Source of the DNA: Streptomyces sp. NBC_01571
GTDB taxonomy: Bacteria > Actinomycetota > Actinomycetes > Streptomycetales > Streptomycetaceae
DNA length: 64,000 bases
Assembly (NCBI RefSeq): GCF_026339875.1
Contig: NZ_JAPEPZ010000004.1
Span: 62,001 to 126,000, forward strand
Direction: 5' to 3'
Shown here: positions 56,114-64,000 of the stretch, one piece after another
Layout: each line of letters starts with the position of its first letter
Numbering within the stretch: position 1 is the first letter of the stretch
Position numbers and translations under genes: made by a program
Notes under the pieces: model-generated
Database searches by the model: none
Told to the model about the DNA's origin: nothing
The model's input: the letters and a program-made list of their open reading frames with translations, nothing else

Positions 56114-56808
56114 CAGGAGCCTCCTTCGCGGGGCTCGCGCACGAGCGCGATCTGCTTGGCCGCCGCCTTGGTCGCCAGGAGGGCCCCGTCGGCGGGGGAG
56201 ACGATCAGGTTGACGACCAGCGCCCCGGTCGAGTCCGGCGTACCGATGGTCTTCACGGTCGCCGGGATCGTGACCGACGCCGTGTCCTTGTCCCTGGTGC
56301 CGGTGTCCTCGGTGCCGCCGGGGGCGGGCAGGACCACGGCGGCGACCTTGTCGCCGGCGCGCAGTTCGTCCCGGGGGGCGTTCCCGCGCTTGACCTCCAC
56401 GCCGACGACCTGGGCAGCATCGCCGAGCGCACCGCCGGGGGTGAGCTGCGCGGGCGAGAGGAGCCCGCCGTGCCGGAGGTCGACGGCCGCCCGCTTCCCG
56501 ATCACAGTCGCGCGCTGGGCGGCGGCAACGGAGGACAGGCCCGGGTCCTTGGCGAAGGACACTGTCGTCAGGTCCTGCGCCGTCAGCCGGTGCCCGGCCG
56601 GGACGTCGCGGGCGATGGCCAGGACGTCGACGCGGTCGCCGGCCCGGGCCACGACCACGGCGCCCCCGAGCGCGCCGATCAGCGTGACCAGCACGAGCAG
56701 CACGGTCGTTGACCAGCGTCGGCCCGGAGTCTTCTTCGTACCGGTGCTGGGCGGGAGGTCGCGGGGTCGGGCATCGAGTCGCGGGGGGAATGACGTCTGA
56801 GTGTCCAT
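56113..56808 (-). CDS. CpaB/SAF-domain pilus protein
   Basis: 231 aa. One N-terminal membrane segment (WSTTVLLVLVTLIGALGGAVVV, about 32-53), then an SAF-type domain (VDVLAIARDVPAGHRLTAQDL, LSPAQLTPGG) and a beta-rich end. CpaB/RcpC proteins shape the Tad channel; in Gram-positives they sit on the outside of the membrane. Coupled (1-nt overlap) to the TadZ-like gene. Confidence 0.8.
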   Translation of the reverse strand: MDTQTSFPPRLDARPRDLPPSTGTKKTPGRRWSTTVLLVLVTLIGALGGAVVVARAGDRVDVLAIARDVPAGHRLTAQDLTTVSFAKDPGLSSVAAAQRATVIGKRAAVDLRHGGLLSPAQLTPGGALGDAAQVVGVEVKRGNAPRDELRAGDKVAAVVLPAPGGTEDTGTRDKDTASVTIPATVKTIGTPDSTGALVVNLIVSPADGALLATKAAAKQIALVREPREGGS

Positions 56809-56851
56809 GAGCCTGAGCCGGTGCCCTTCTTGTCGAACCGTGAACTGGAGG

Positions 56852-57742
56852 TCAGGAGTTGAGGGCCTGCGATTGGGCGATCGTCAGCGTCACGGCGGAG
56901 GTGCGGACCTCGGTGAGCTGCCCGGCCTCGCCGGTGCCGTCGACCTGCCAGTCGATGTCCCACGTCGCCGTCGCCGTCACCCGGTATCGGCCGGAGGGTG
57001 CAGTGCTGGAGGGCTGGGCGTAGACGTGTCCGCAGGTGGGGGACTTCCGCAGCCCGAATGACGTCTTGTAGGCCGAGCCGGGGCCGTGGCAGGTCACCGA
57101 CGTGCCGTCCCCCATCGACCACACCACCTGCGACACCTTCGCTGTGGCGGTCACCGTCACCGCGCCTGCCGAGGCATTCGCCGTGTTCGGGCCCCAGGTG
57201 GTGGCAGACTGGCCCGCCGCCATCCACACCGGCATCCCGACCAGGCCGGTGCCCCCGGGCCGGGGGCTGATCTCGATGTCCGGGCCCTCAAGCAGCATCT
57301 TGTCCACGGCTTGTTGGGCCAGGACCCGCGGGTCGACGGCGGGCGCTGGTGCGGTGGCCGACCAGAAGGTGTCGATGGGCAGAATGAGACTGCCCGCAGC
57401 CTGCGCGCCCGCAATGCCCGCGGGGCAGACCCGGGTGTAGACGGCGCCGTCACCCGGCCGGTGTCCGTCCCACAGGGCGCTGCCCGCGGCAGGCTGCGGC
57501 GACATCTTCTGCACCACACATGGTGGCGGCGCCGTACCGGCCTTCCCGACGGGCTTGGTGGCTGCGCCTTTGTGGCCGGGAGTGCCGCCGTGGGCGGTGT
57601 GGTCGTCGGCGCACACGGAGACCCAACTCCCGGGCTGCGTGGTGCACATGCCGCCACCGGCGTGGGGCTGGGCCGCGGCCTGGCCGGTGAGACCCGTCCC
57701 GGCGAGAACCGTGAACGCGGCGAGAGGAACAAGCCGCTTCAT
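56852..57742 (-). CDS. secreted protein of the Tad operon, unknown
   Basis: 296 aa. Sec signal peptide MKRLVPLAAFTVLAGTGLTGQAAAQ (cleavage probably after AAA). Exported part has several cysteines (MCTTQPG, VCADDH, PPCVVQ, RVCPAG, VTCHG, PTCGH), probably disulfide-bonded, and a PKD-like stretch near the end (VVWSMGDGTSVTCHGPG..., GRYRVTATATWDIDWQ). Possible pilus-associated adhesin or assembly factor. Confidence 0.72.
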   Translation of the reverse strand: MKRLVPLAAFTVLAGTGLTGQAAAQPHAGGGMCTTQPGSWVSVCADDHTAHGGTPGHKGAATKPVGKAGTAPPPCVVQKMSPQPAAGSALWDGHRPGDGAVYTRVCPAGIAGAQAAGSLILPIDTFWSATAPAPAVDPRVLAQQAVDKMLLEGPDIEISPRPGGTGLVGMPVWMAAGQSATTWGPNTANASAGAVTVTATAKVSQVVWSMGDGTSVTCHGPGSAYKTSFGLRKSPTCGHVYAQPSSTAPSGRYRVTATATWDIDWQVDGTGEAGQLTEVRTSAVTLTIAQSQALNS

Positions 57743-58362
57743 CAGCCGTGTGTGCACTTCGTGGCCTGCGGTGTCGCGCTGAGGATCATCCACTGGTTCC
57801 CCCACTTCTCGGCCTTGACGATCGTCCGGTACTGGGTGAGCTGGGTCTTCGGCGACGGAACGGCCGCGCCGGACTTGCGGTAGGTCCACTTCCAGTCAGA
57901 GATGTCGAGGCAGTCCGACAGGGTCGCGCTCGGCACCTGCTTGCTCGTCGCGAGCGCGGTCACCCGAACGTCGTGGGAGGGGCGGCCGTTGGTGGTGACG
58001 TCCTTGGCCTTCATGGACGCCAGGTCGCTCTCCACGCGGGCCACTGCCGCTCCGGCGGCGTACTTCTTGAGCCGGGTGCCGTTGACGGAGCCCGTCTTGT
58101 AGGCGGTGACCTGTTCCTGCCAGTAGCTGGAGTAGGCGGACAGGACCGCCTTCGTCTCCGTCGCCTGCGGATCCGCGGGCGACGGCGCGATGGTCGAGGC
58201 CCGGGACTGCGACGGGGTAGCCGGCTTGGCCGCATCGTTGCTGCCGTCGTCGCTGCACCCCGTGAGAGGGAGGGCTAGGCAGAGCACTGCGCCCGTTGCG
58301 GCGACGGCGCGGTTTCGGATGCGAACGGTGAAGCGGCCCCGAAGGCCGGCGTGCGATGTCAC
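57742..58362 (-). CDS. lipoprotein, first gene of the Tad operon
   Basis: 206 aa. GTG 58362 chosen because GGGGGAGAC precedes it. Signal with lipobox LCLALPLTGCSDDG (lipid-modified Cys about 35), then a polar helical domain (TETKAVLSAYSSYWQEQVTAYKTGS) and an NTF2-like-looking end (KWTYRKSGAAVPSPKTQLTQYRTIVKAEKWGNQWMI split over about 35 residues). Membrane-anchored accessory lipoprotein; family not recognised. Confidence 0.75.
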   Translation of the reverse strand: MTSHAGLRGRFTVRIRNRAVAATGAVLCLALPLTGCSDDGSNDAAKPATPSQSRASTIAPSPADPQATETKAVLSAYSSYWQEQVTAYKTGSVNGTRLKKYAAGAAVARVESDLASMKAKDVTTNGRPSHDVRVTALATSKQVPSATLSDCLDISDWKWTYRKSGAAVPSPKTQLTQYRTIVKAEKWGNQWMILSATPQATKCTHG

Positions 58363-58619
58363 GATGTCTCCCCCAACGGCTCCAATGAACATGCCCCTTG
58401 CTCCGATCGCCCTGCACCGACGGCAACCGCCTGGCGCGGCCTGGTCCCACCTGCGGTGATGTGCTTCCGTAGTCGGCAGGCTACGCAGCAGGTGGTCAAC
58501 TGCCCAGCAGAAACGGGGACTTGAACCGGGCATTCGCGGGCGTACCGGGGCACACAAGAGGCTCTATGTCGACAAGGCGATCTGTGCACTTGTGATGGTT
58601 CGAAATGGTGTGGCGCGGG
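58363..58619 (-). other. promoter region of the Tad operon
   Basis: 257-bp gap between the conjugation-type genes and the Tad operon on the same strand; no gene. The Tad promoter is presumably here. I cannot identify clear -35/-10 boxes. Confidence 0.4.
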
Positions 58620-59522
58620 TCACAGATCGGTCCAGGAGCGTTGGTCGCCGCCGTGCCCTTTCAACGGCGTCCATACCGGACCGGTCGCGCCGTGCTCCTC
58701 GATTTCTTCCAGCACCGCTGCCCCCATGGGCACGGCCCGGGCGAACGGAGCCACCAACGGATGTTCTGCGGCCATCGCCCGAAGGTCTTCGATCCGGTTC
58801 GCCAGCCGTACGGGCTTCGCGCCCGTGAGCACGAACAGAATGCGCGGGAACACAGGGTAGGACCGCTGCCAGAACGGAACGTGCGGCTGCCGGGTCCGCT
58901 GCCTGGAGGGTGCATAGGTGTGCAGGCGGGCGTAGTCGATCAGCTTGCGGGCCAGCCGCTCACTGCTGGTGGTCGCACGGTCCACCTCGACCAGGCACCG
59001 GAGCTTCGTGCGCCGGCCGTCCTGCCCGTGCAGCACGTAGTGCATCAATGCGTCAGCGATGAGCCGCTCCCGGTCCCCCAACGCGTGGGCGACCTCCGGA
59101 GTCCAGTCCAGGTAGTCGTGTTCGTCCCCCCGGCGACGGGCGTCGGCGACGAACGCCAAATGGGTGCGTACCGCCGTCAGGGTGTGGGCGGTCTTCAGGG
59201 AAGCCGCGGTCCGCGAGGTCACGGGCGGGGCCGGCCGTCCCCGCATATGGGGAAGGTCTCGTACGAGCTGGGCGCCCTCAGCGGTGAGGAACCAGGCCCT
59301 GGCACGCGAGTTGGGCAGGGGCACGAAGTCGACGAGGCCTTCGCGGCGGAACCGGTTCAACGGTCGCGACACTGTCTGCCGAGCAGAGTCGGGCCTGAGC
59401 AGGTGCCCGAGTTGGCCTGCGGTGGCCATCCGGTGCTGAGCCAGAGCGGCGATGATCTGCTGCGGCAGCGTCTCGTGGACTGCAGGCACGAAGATGCCGT
59501 CACGGGTAGGGATGGCGGTCAC
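58620..59522 (-). CDS. replication-relaxation family protein
   Basis: 300 aa, GTG overlapping the upstream stop (GTGA). An N-terminal winged helix (IIAALAQHRMATAGQLGHLLRP..TVSRPLNRFRREGLVDFV) and the DYLDWTPEVAHALGDRERLIADALM segment identify the replication-relaxation family (PF13814), which is linked to plasmid mobilisation or DNA processing in actinobacteria. No Tyr-relaxase motif is visible, so it may be an accessory factor rather than the nicking enzyme. Confidence 0.85.
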   Translation of the reverse strand: MTAIPTRDGIFVPAVHETLPQQIIAALAQHRMATAGQLGHLLRPDSARQTVSRPLNRFRREGLVDFVPLPNSRARAWFLTAEGAQLVRDLPHMRGRPAPPVTSRTAASLKTAHTLTAVRTHLAFVADARRRGDEHDYLDWTPEVAHALGDRERLIADALMHYVLHGQDGRRTKLRCLVEVDRATTSSERLARKLIDYARLHTYAPSRQRTRQPHVPFWQRSYPVFPRILFVLTGAKPVRLANRIEDLRAMAAEHPLVAPFARAVPMGAAVLEEIEEHGATGPVWTPLKGHGGDQRSWTDL

Positions 59523-62143
59523 TGGTAGTCCCTCTGCTTGATCAGGCTGGTGGACGAACTGGCCGTGGAAACGGAGGAGAGGCTGGAAAGAAGGCTGCGT
59601 ACCCGGGTCAGCTGCTCGTTGGCCTGCCTGGTGAGCTCATTCAGGGGCCGGACCTGCGCTCGTGCGTCGGCCGCCGCCTCCAGGGCTGCGACCTTCCCGG
59701 GGCGGGCCAGGTCGGCGAACACGTCGTCCAAGTGCGGGCCCTCGATGCGGATCGGGCCGATGCGCTGTCCGTGCACGGTGAATGACGCGTAGTGGTGGTA
59801 CTGCGGGAGCACGGCTACGTGCGCAGGGGCCGGATAGCCGCCCCACTCCTCCGTGATGGGTGTGACCGCTGCCCGGGATCCGCGGGTCGTGGCCAGCGTG
59901 GAGGCGTTCTGCACGAGGGATTGCTGCACCGACTGCGGTAGCCGGCCGAGTAGCTGGGTCATGCCGTGCAGGTGGATCCGGAACTTGCGGAAGTCTTCGA
60001 ACATGCTGGCCAAAGATCCGGACGCGGAGCCGGCCAGCGTGATCATCTCGTCGAGGTAGCCGCGGAAGGGCACCCGTTCTGCTTCTGGCGTGTCGATGCG
60101 GGAGCGTCCCGCCCGCAGCAGGTCCCGCGCGATGAGCGCGACCACGAGACGGTCGGTGGGCCCACTGCCCGCGGTGCAGATCCACACCACCATGCGGTGG
60201 TCCATTGCCGAGCGGATGTCGTAGACGCCGCGCCCCTGGCCGAGGAACGCCCGTGTCATGGGATTGGCTGCCAGCCGGCCCAGTGGGTTGAGGATGACGG
60301 TGAAGGCGTCCGGAGGCAGCGTCGGGGCGACGGTGTGCCACCAGGCGCGGGACTCGCTGTCCAGGTCATCGGCCACGGCCGCGAGCACCTCCGCCCGGAA
60401 GGCGTCGTCGGTCAGCAGCGGCCGGAGGTGGAAGAGGGTGGCCTGGTCATCGAACCGCTGCAGGCGGCAGGCGGCCGCGTTGATGGTGGTCAGCACGGTG
60501 AGTGCCTCAGTGAAGATGGCGAGGGCGCGCGGGGCGGACGCGTCGTCCCAGCCGAACGCGGAGGCGAACGCGTCGACGACGTCCTCGACGACTTCGTGGC
60601 GGGCCCGGCTGTGGTGCATGCTGATCGGATTCCAGGAGCTCACCCCGCCCCCTTGGCCCCGAAGGTCGATTCGGGCGATCCGGTCCGCCACGGCGGGGTG
60701 GGCCAGGTACGGGGCGCCTCGCTGCCACGAGTCGTGATGCGGGTCGATGAACAGCAGTCCCCCTCCGGCGTGCGCGTACGCGATGGCCTGGGCCAGGGCC
60801 AGTTCCGTCTTGCCGCCGCCCGCCTTGCCCAGGGACAACGCGAACAAGGTCTCCTCTGCATGGGTGGCGACCTGGCGGCGCTGCCCGTCGGGGCCCCGGT
60901 ACCAGCCCTGCAGCAGCAGCGACCGGTTGCCCATCTCGAACGTCGGAAGCTGGACGGGCAGCACCGGAAGACGGCTGTGCACGGTGGGAGGCTTCAGCAA
61001 GCCCAGCAACTCGTTCAAGCGGACCCAGTTCGCGCCGGGCGGCCGGCACTGACCGGTGTCCCAGCGCGAGTCGAAGTGACGACGGTGCGGCCACCGATCG
61101 GCTCCCAGCCGCCACGGCCCGATCCGCAGCCCGCGCATCGCCCAGCGAGCCGACCCCCCGAACACATCGAAGCCGGCCTGAATCCGCGACAGGCGTGCGT
61201 ACGCCCGGCCCTCCACGTTCGAGGCACAGCGCACCAGGATCTGCACGCGCACCAGGTGGTCGTCCTGCGCCAGTTTGCCAAGGACCTCTTCCCGGTCGAT
61301 TCGCTCCGGCGCCGGGGGCGCCAGGACCCGACCCATCTCCCGTCCCCTCGGCTGCCCGCCTCGCGTGGCCAGCTGCTCCAGTTCACCGAGCAGGGAATCC
61401 CCCCAGCGCAGACTGTTTTGGTGCATCAGCCGCCAGGTCCGCGCGGTCTCGCGCTGCTCGTCCTGCCGGGCCCGCTGCATCACCTGGAACCGTCGTGCAC
61501 GCAGCGCCCACTTGGGGGCCCGCTGTAGGTCGATGCACACCTCGGCGAGGTCTCCGAGCTCGGCCCGGACGTCGGCCACGGCGTCGATCAGCGGCTGGAG
61601 CGGATCGGGGACCAGCGGCACCTCCCGTAGTTCGGCCACCGGGTTGCCTCGCAGAACGAACTCTGCGCGCACCTCATGCTCGTGAGGCGTCTCGCGCAGC
61701 GCCGCACCCCGGGTGGTGCGCACGGCCGGCCCGAACGGTGTTGTCCTCAGCAGGCGTTCGGCCCCGGCGGGACCTTCGACGCGGTAGACGAGCGGATGGG
61801 CCCCGTCGGCGCGCAACCTGATCCGTACCGACTTGCTGCGTCGCGGCGCCCACCACGGCAGCGACGTCGAGGCCCGGGTCAGCTCCACACCGCGGCGGAA
61901 GATCTCCTCAAAGCCGGGGTCGAAGTGCGAGGCCGGGACGAGTTCCAGGGCCATCCGTTCCTGGGAGGCCTTCGCGGCGAGCCGCCGGACCAGCCACTCG
62001 CCGGCGGCGCAGGCCATGAGCAGGGCCAGGACGAGCCAGTACCAGTGGTAGGCCAGCCACAGAGCCACGTTGAGGGGGACAAGAACCCAGCCGGACAGGC
62101 CCTGGGCGGCCAGCGGAATCAGCGAAGCGGCTGCGGTGTCCAC
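59519..62143 (-). CDS. HerA/VirD4-like conjugation ATPase
   Basis: 874 aa. GTG 62143 with AAGGAC upstream; the longer frame to 62350 overlaps the next gene fully and is rejected. N-terminal membrane segments (IPLAAQGLSGWVLVPLNVALWLA; WYWLVLALLMACAAGEWLV), a mid domain (about 65-380), then Walker A SLGKAGGGKTELALA (about 455), LLFIDPHHDSW, the second acidic motif GYLDEMITL (about 685) and the C-terminal FTVHGQRIGPIRIEGP. It resembles the coupling or motor ATPases of Gram-positive type IV-like secretion. A DNA-translocating role is inferred. Confidence 0.85.
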   Translation of the reverse strand: MDTAAASLIPLAAQGLSGWVLVPLNVALWLAYHWYWLVLALLMACAAGEWLVRRLAAKASQERMALELVPASHFDPGFEEIFRRGVELTRASTSLPWWAPRRSKSVRIRLRADGAHPLVYRVEGPAGAERLLRTTPFGPAVRTTRGAALRETPHEHEVRAEFVLRGNPVAELREVPLVPDPLQPLIDAVADVRAELGDLAEVCIDLQRAPKWALRARRFQVMQRARQDEQRETARTWRLMHQNSLRWGDSLLGELEQLATRGGQPRGREMGRVLAPPAPERIDREEVLGKLAQDDHLVRVQILVRCASNVEGRAYARLSRIQAGFDVFGGSARWAMRGLRIGPWRLGADRWPHRRHFDSRWDTGQCRPPGANWVRLNELLGLLKPPTVHSRLPVLPVQLPTFEMGNRSLLLQGWYRGPDGQRRQVATHAEETLFALSLGKAGGGKTELALAQAIAYAHAGGGLLFIDPHHDSWQRGAPYLAHPAVADRIARIDLRGQGGGVSSWNPISMHHSRARHEVVEDVVDAFASAFGWDDASAPRALAIFTEALTVLTTINAAACRLQRFDDQATLFHLRPLLTDDAFRAEVLAAVADDLDSESRAWWHTVAPTLPPDAFTVILNPLGRLAANPMTRAFLGQGRGVYDIRSAMDHRMVVWICTAGSGPTDRLVVALIARDLLRAGRSRIDTPEAERVPFRGYLDEMITLAGSASGSLASMFEDFRKFRIHLHGMTQLLGRLPQSVQQSLVQNASTLATTRGSRAAVTPITEEWGGYPAPAHVAVLPQYHHYASFTVHGQRIGPIRIEGPHLDDVFADLARPGKVAALEAAADARAQVRPLNELTRQANEQLTRVRSLLSSLSSVSTASSSTSLIKQRDYQ

Positions 62144-62751
62144 ACCGAGTGTCCTTTCGTGGAGGTGAGGGTGAAGTAGATGTCGGTGACGCGGGTTTCG
62201 GCGTAGCTGCCTCCCGGGTCGGTGCCGGCCCACACCAGGTGCACCACGGCCTGCCGGCTGCTGCCGTCGCGGCGGGCGATCGCCGCCTGGACCCGCAGGC
62301 GGGTGAACTCGCCCGCACCGGGCCGGGAGGTGCCGAAGGCCGTTGGCCACCGGTCGCGGCCGCTGCCGGTGGCATCCGCGTGCAGCACCGCTTCACCGTC
62401 GCGGACCAGACGGAGCGCCGTGGCCGTCGGGAGATCTTTTGGCCAGGACCGCTCCAGGCGGCTTTGCACCGCGCCGTCGACGCGCGACGTGGGCACCTCG
62501 CGTGCCGGGCTCGGCGCCGAAGATGCGGCGGCCGTACTCGCGGACGGTGCCGCCGTCGCCTGCGGTGAGGCCGGGGCCGCGAGCCTCGTCTGGCCGGGGG
62601 AGTCCGGCCCGCTCGCCTGCGGTTGTGCCGTCGTCGGTGCAGGCGCGGACACGGGCGAGCGCGGGGTGAGGAGCCAGCCGGCGAGGCAAACGAACAGGGC
62701 TGCGCAGCACAGCAGCCACCACGGGCGCCCGGAGACACGGCCTGATCTCAT
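62119..62751 (-). CDS. membrane-anchored protein of the conjugation block, unknown
   Basis: 210 aa, ATG overlapping the previous stop. N-terminal helix (PWWLLCCAALFVCLAGWLL), a Pro/Ala/Ser linker, and an external domain (SRLERSWPKDLPTATALRLV.., VQAAIARRDGSSRQAVVHLVWAG). Could be a VirB8/TraB-type structural component by position. Family not recognised. Confidence 0.65.
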   Translation of the reverse strand: MRSGRVSGRPWWLLCCAALFVCLAGWLLTPRSPVSAPAPTTAQPQASGPDSPGQTRLAAPASPQATAAPSASTAAASSAPSPAREVPTSRVDGAVQSRLERSWPKDLPTATALRLVRDGEAVLHADATGSGRDRWPTAFGTSRPGAGEFTRLRVQAAIARRDGSSRQAVVHLVWAGTDPGGSYAETRVTDIYFTLTSTKGHSVWTPQPLR

Positions 62752-63896
62752 AGGAGGCGTGCTCCTCCCGCGTAGCCGGACATGGCGTCGATCGGGTCGA
62801 CGCGCACGACCGTTCCGGGACGCGGCGCGTTGACCATCGTGCCGCTGCCCAGCGCGATACCGACGTGATAGATCACCCCGGAGCCGTCCGCGAAGAAGAC
62901 GAGGTCACCGGCCTTCAACGCGTCCTGGCCGAGACTGGCCGGGATGCGCCGGCCGAACGCGGCCTGGGCGTCGGCGTTGTGGGGCAGCCGGATGCCGGCC
63001 TTGGCGAACGCGTACAGGGTCAGGCCCGAGCAGTCGAAGCCGAAGACGGACACCCCGGACTTCCCGCTCGGGGTGCAGCAGATCCCGAAGCTGCGGCCGC
63101 GGGTGGTGCCGCCGCCCCACGAGTAGGGCGCGCCGCGTTCGGCGAGCGCCGCGTTCACGACGGTGGCGACCGACCCGGACAGGTTCCCCGGGGCGCCGGA
63201 CCGGTACCGGCTGATCCAGCCCAGCACGGTGTCCGCGTAGGTCCCGGAGTGGTTGTACTGCAGGATCGCTGACCGCAGCTGGGCCACGTCGGTGAGGTTG
63301 CGGCCGTGCCCGCACAGGTACACGGCTGCCCCCAGGGCGGCATCGTCGGCGTTGTGCGGATCGCGCACGCCGTCGCTGTTGCCGTCGCGGCCGGTGCTCT
63401 CCCAGGTGGAGGGCAGGAACTGGAAGGGGCCCACGGCCCGTTCGCCGCTCGCCGTCCCGTCCCACTTCCCGCCGTCGGTGTCAGGGAACGACGTGGTGTT
63501 CCCGCCGGACCCGGAGCCGTTCAGCAGCACCCCATAGATCTTCGGCCGGATGTCCCCGGCCGCAGAAATGGAGCGGCCGGCTGCATGGTTCGACTCGACC
63601 TTGGCGATCCCGGCCAGCACCGGCCAGGTCATGCCCTTGCAGCGGGGGACCTGCCCTGCGATGCCGGTGGCGGCCTTCTTGTACGCCGTGAGCATCCGTG
63701 GGCGGATGTCGGCGGCGCTGCCGCTCTCGTCGCCGATCCCAAGCGCGCTGGCGCTGCCGGCCGCGGCGACCGCGGTGAGCGCGTTCATCGTGGACATCAG
63801 CGGCAGAGCGGAGCATCCTGCGGCGAGGAGTGGCAGAAGCGCGGCGAGCAGCCACCGCTTGAGACGGCGCCGGGGAGCCGGCGCGGGCCCGGTCAT
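62748..63896 (-). CDS. lipoprotein with SLT and NlpC/P60 domains
   Basis: 382 aa, ATG 63896. Signal with lipobox LLPLLAAGCSA. A lysozyme-like transglycosylase domain (GIAKVESNHAAGRSISAAGDI, GPFQFLPSTWESTGRDGNSDGV) is followed by an NlpC/P60 peptidase (SGVSVFGFDCSGLTLYAFAKAG with catalytic Cys; DGSGVIYHVGIALGSG with catalytic His). Bifunctional peptidoglycan hydrolases of this kind open the wall for conjugation machines (VirB1/TraK-like in Gram-positives). Confidence 0.9.
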   Translation of the reverse strand: MTGPAPAPRRRLKRWLLAALLPLLAAGCSALPLMSTMNALTAVAAAGSASALGIGDESGSAADIRPRMLTAYKKAATGIAGQVPRCKGMTWPVLAGIAKVESNHAAGRSISAAGDIRPKIYGVLLNGSGSGGNTTSFPDTDGGKWDGTASGERAVGPFQFLPSTWESTGRDGNSDGVRDPHNADDAALGAAVYLCGHGRNLTDVAQLRSAILQYNHSGTYADTVLGWISRYRSGAPGNLSGSVATVVNAALAERGAPYSWGGGTTRGRSFGICCTPSGKSGVSVFGFDCSGLTLYAFAKAGIRLPHNADAQAAFGRRIPASLGQDALKAGDLVFFADGSGVIYHVGIALGSGTMVNAPRPGTVVRVDPIDAMSGYAGGARLL

Positions 63897-64000
63897 GGCC
63901 GGCCTCGCCAACTGTGTGCATCCTGGCGGGTGGTGTGGCCCCACACGCGCAGCAACTGGTTCACGTCGTCGCGGTACTCGGTGGAGCGGGTGCGCGCGGT
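63893..64000 (-). CDS. C-terminal end of a further conjugation-type gene (partial)
   Basis: The last 35 codons (ending RVWGHTTRQDAHSWRGRP and TGA) of a minus-strand gene that begins beyond the window edge. Its stop overlaps the ATG at 63896 (ATGA), so it is in the same operon. By position it may be a VirB4/TraC-like ATPase, but nothing here proves that. Confidence 0.6.
   Translation of the reverse strand, partial: TARTRSTEYRDDVNQLLRVWGHTTRQDAHSWRGRP

Noticed and set aside
1..64000. CRISPR array, insertion sequence or integrase
   Set aside because: No regularly spaced long direct repeats, transposase DDE motifs or tyrosine/serine recombinase signatures were seen; an excisionase-like gene alone does not prove integration.

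Overview
The window looks like part of a large Streptomyces (or close actinomycete) plasmid, or a plasmid-like integrative element. Signs of this are the very high GC with G/C third codon positions, frequent GTG starts, 4-nt ATGA/GTGA gene overlaps, a WhiB-like protein, DUF5999, RRQRL-type zinc-binding and DUF2637 proteins, a ParAB partition locus, FtsK/TraB-type transfer ATPases and a Tad-type pilus operon. No rRNA, tRNA, CRISPR array, transposase or integrase was recognised. All function calls are from reading the sequence; no database search was run.

Layout. (a) 0.5-7.6 kb, mostly minus strand: three small unknown genes; a divergent promoter with two mirrored palindromes controlling a ribbon-helix-helix-like protein; an 807-aa winged-helix/zinc-finger protein that is the best candidate replication initiator, followed by about 650 bp of structured non-coding DNA; and a GntR/UTRA regulator pair. 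(b) 7.7-11.7 kb, plus strand: an excisionase-like HTH protein, a WhiB-like protein, DUF5999 and a chain of very small overlapping genes. (c) 12-24.3 kb, plus strand: a transfer-type module with a DUF2637 membrane/coiled-coil protein, a disordered basic protein, a TraB-like translocase with a separately encoded copy of its C-terminal tail, small membrane proteins and a complete FtsK. (d) 24.4-39.8 kb, plus strand: a dense accessory block of translationally coupled small genes (NUDT9-like Nudix, HExxH protein, polynucleotide-kinase-like P-loop protein, GGDEF, ASCH, RapZ C-terminal domain, DUF5131, DUF1643, several zinc ribbons), mostly unknown.

(e) 40-46.6 kb: a membrane-anchored unknown, a gene with a palindromic operator and probably leaderless transcript, then the partition locus. 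Here parB lies upstream of parA and five identical copies of GATTGCGGCGCAATC are spread over 2.5 kb; a second DUF2637 protein follows. (f) 46.9-58.4 kb, minus strand: a twelve-gene operon for a Tad/Flp pilus (lipoprotein, secreted protein, CpaB-like, TadZ-like, TadA, TadB, TadC, Flp pilin, three TadE/G-like proteins and a 1109-aa LysM-BTAD membrane protein). (g) 58.6-64 kb, minus strand: conjugation-type genes (replication-relaxation protein, HerA/VirD4-like ATPase, a membrane-anchored protein, an SLT plus NlpC/P60 lipoprotein) and the 3' end of another gene running off the edge.

The most unusual signals are at the DNA/RNA level: a 21-bp-phased GTTTCG array across the start of the first DUF2637 gene; hairpins whose loops are complementary to the next ribosome binding site (one a 9-bp match, a possible H-type pseudoknot); a 35-nt alternating purine/pyrimidine tract; and the partition-site array. 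Two kinds of DNA-translocating machinery (FtsK/TraB type and HerA/relaxation type) on one element, next to a pilus operon, is the main systems-level observation.
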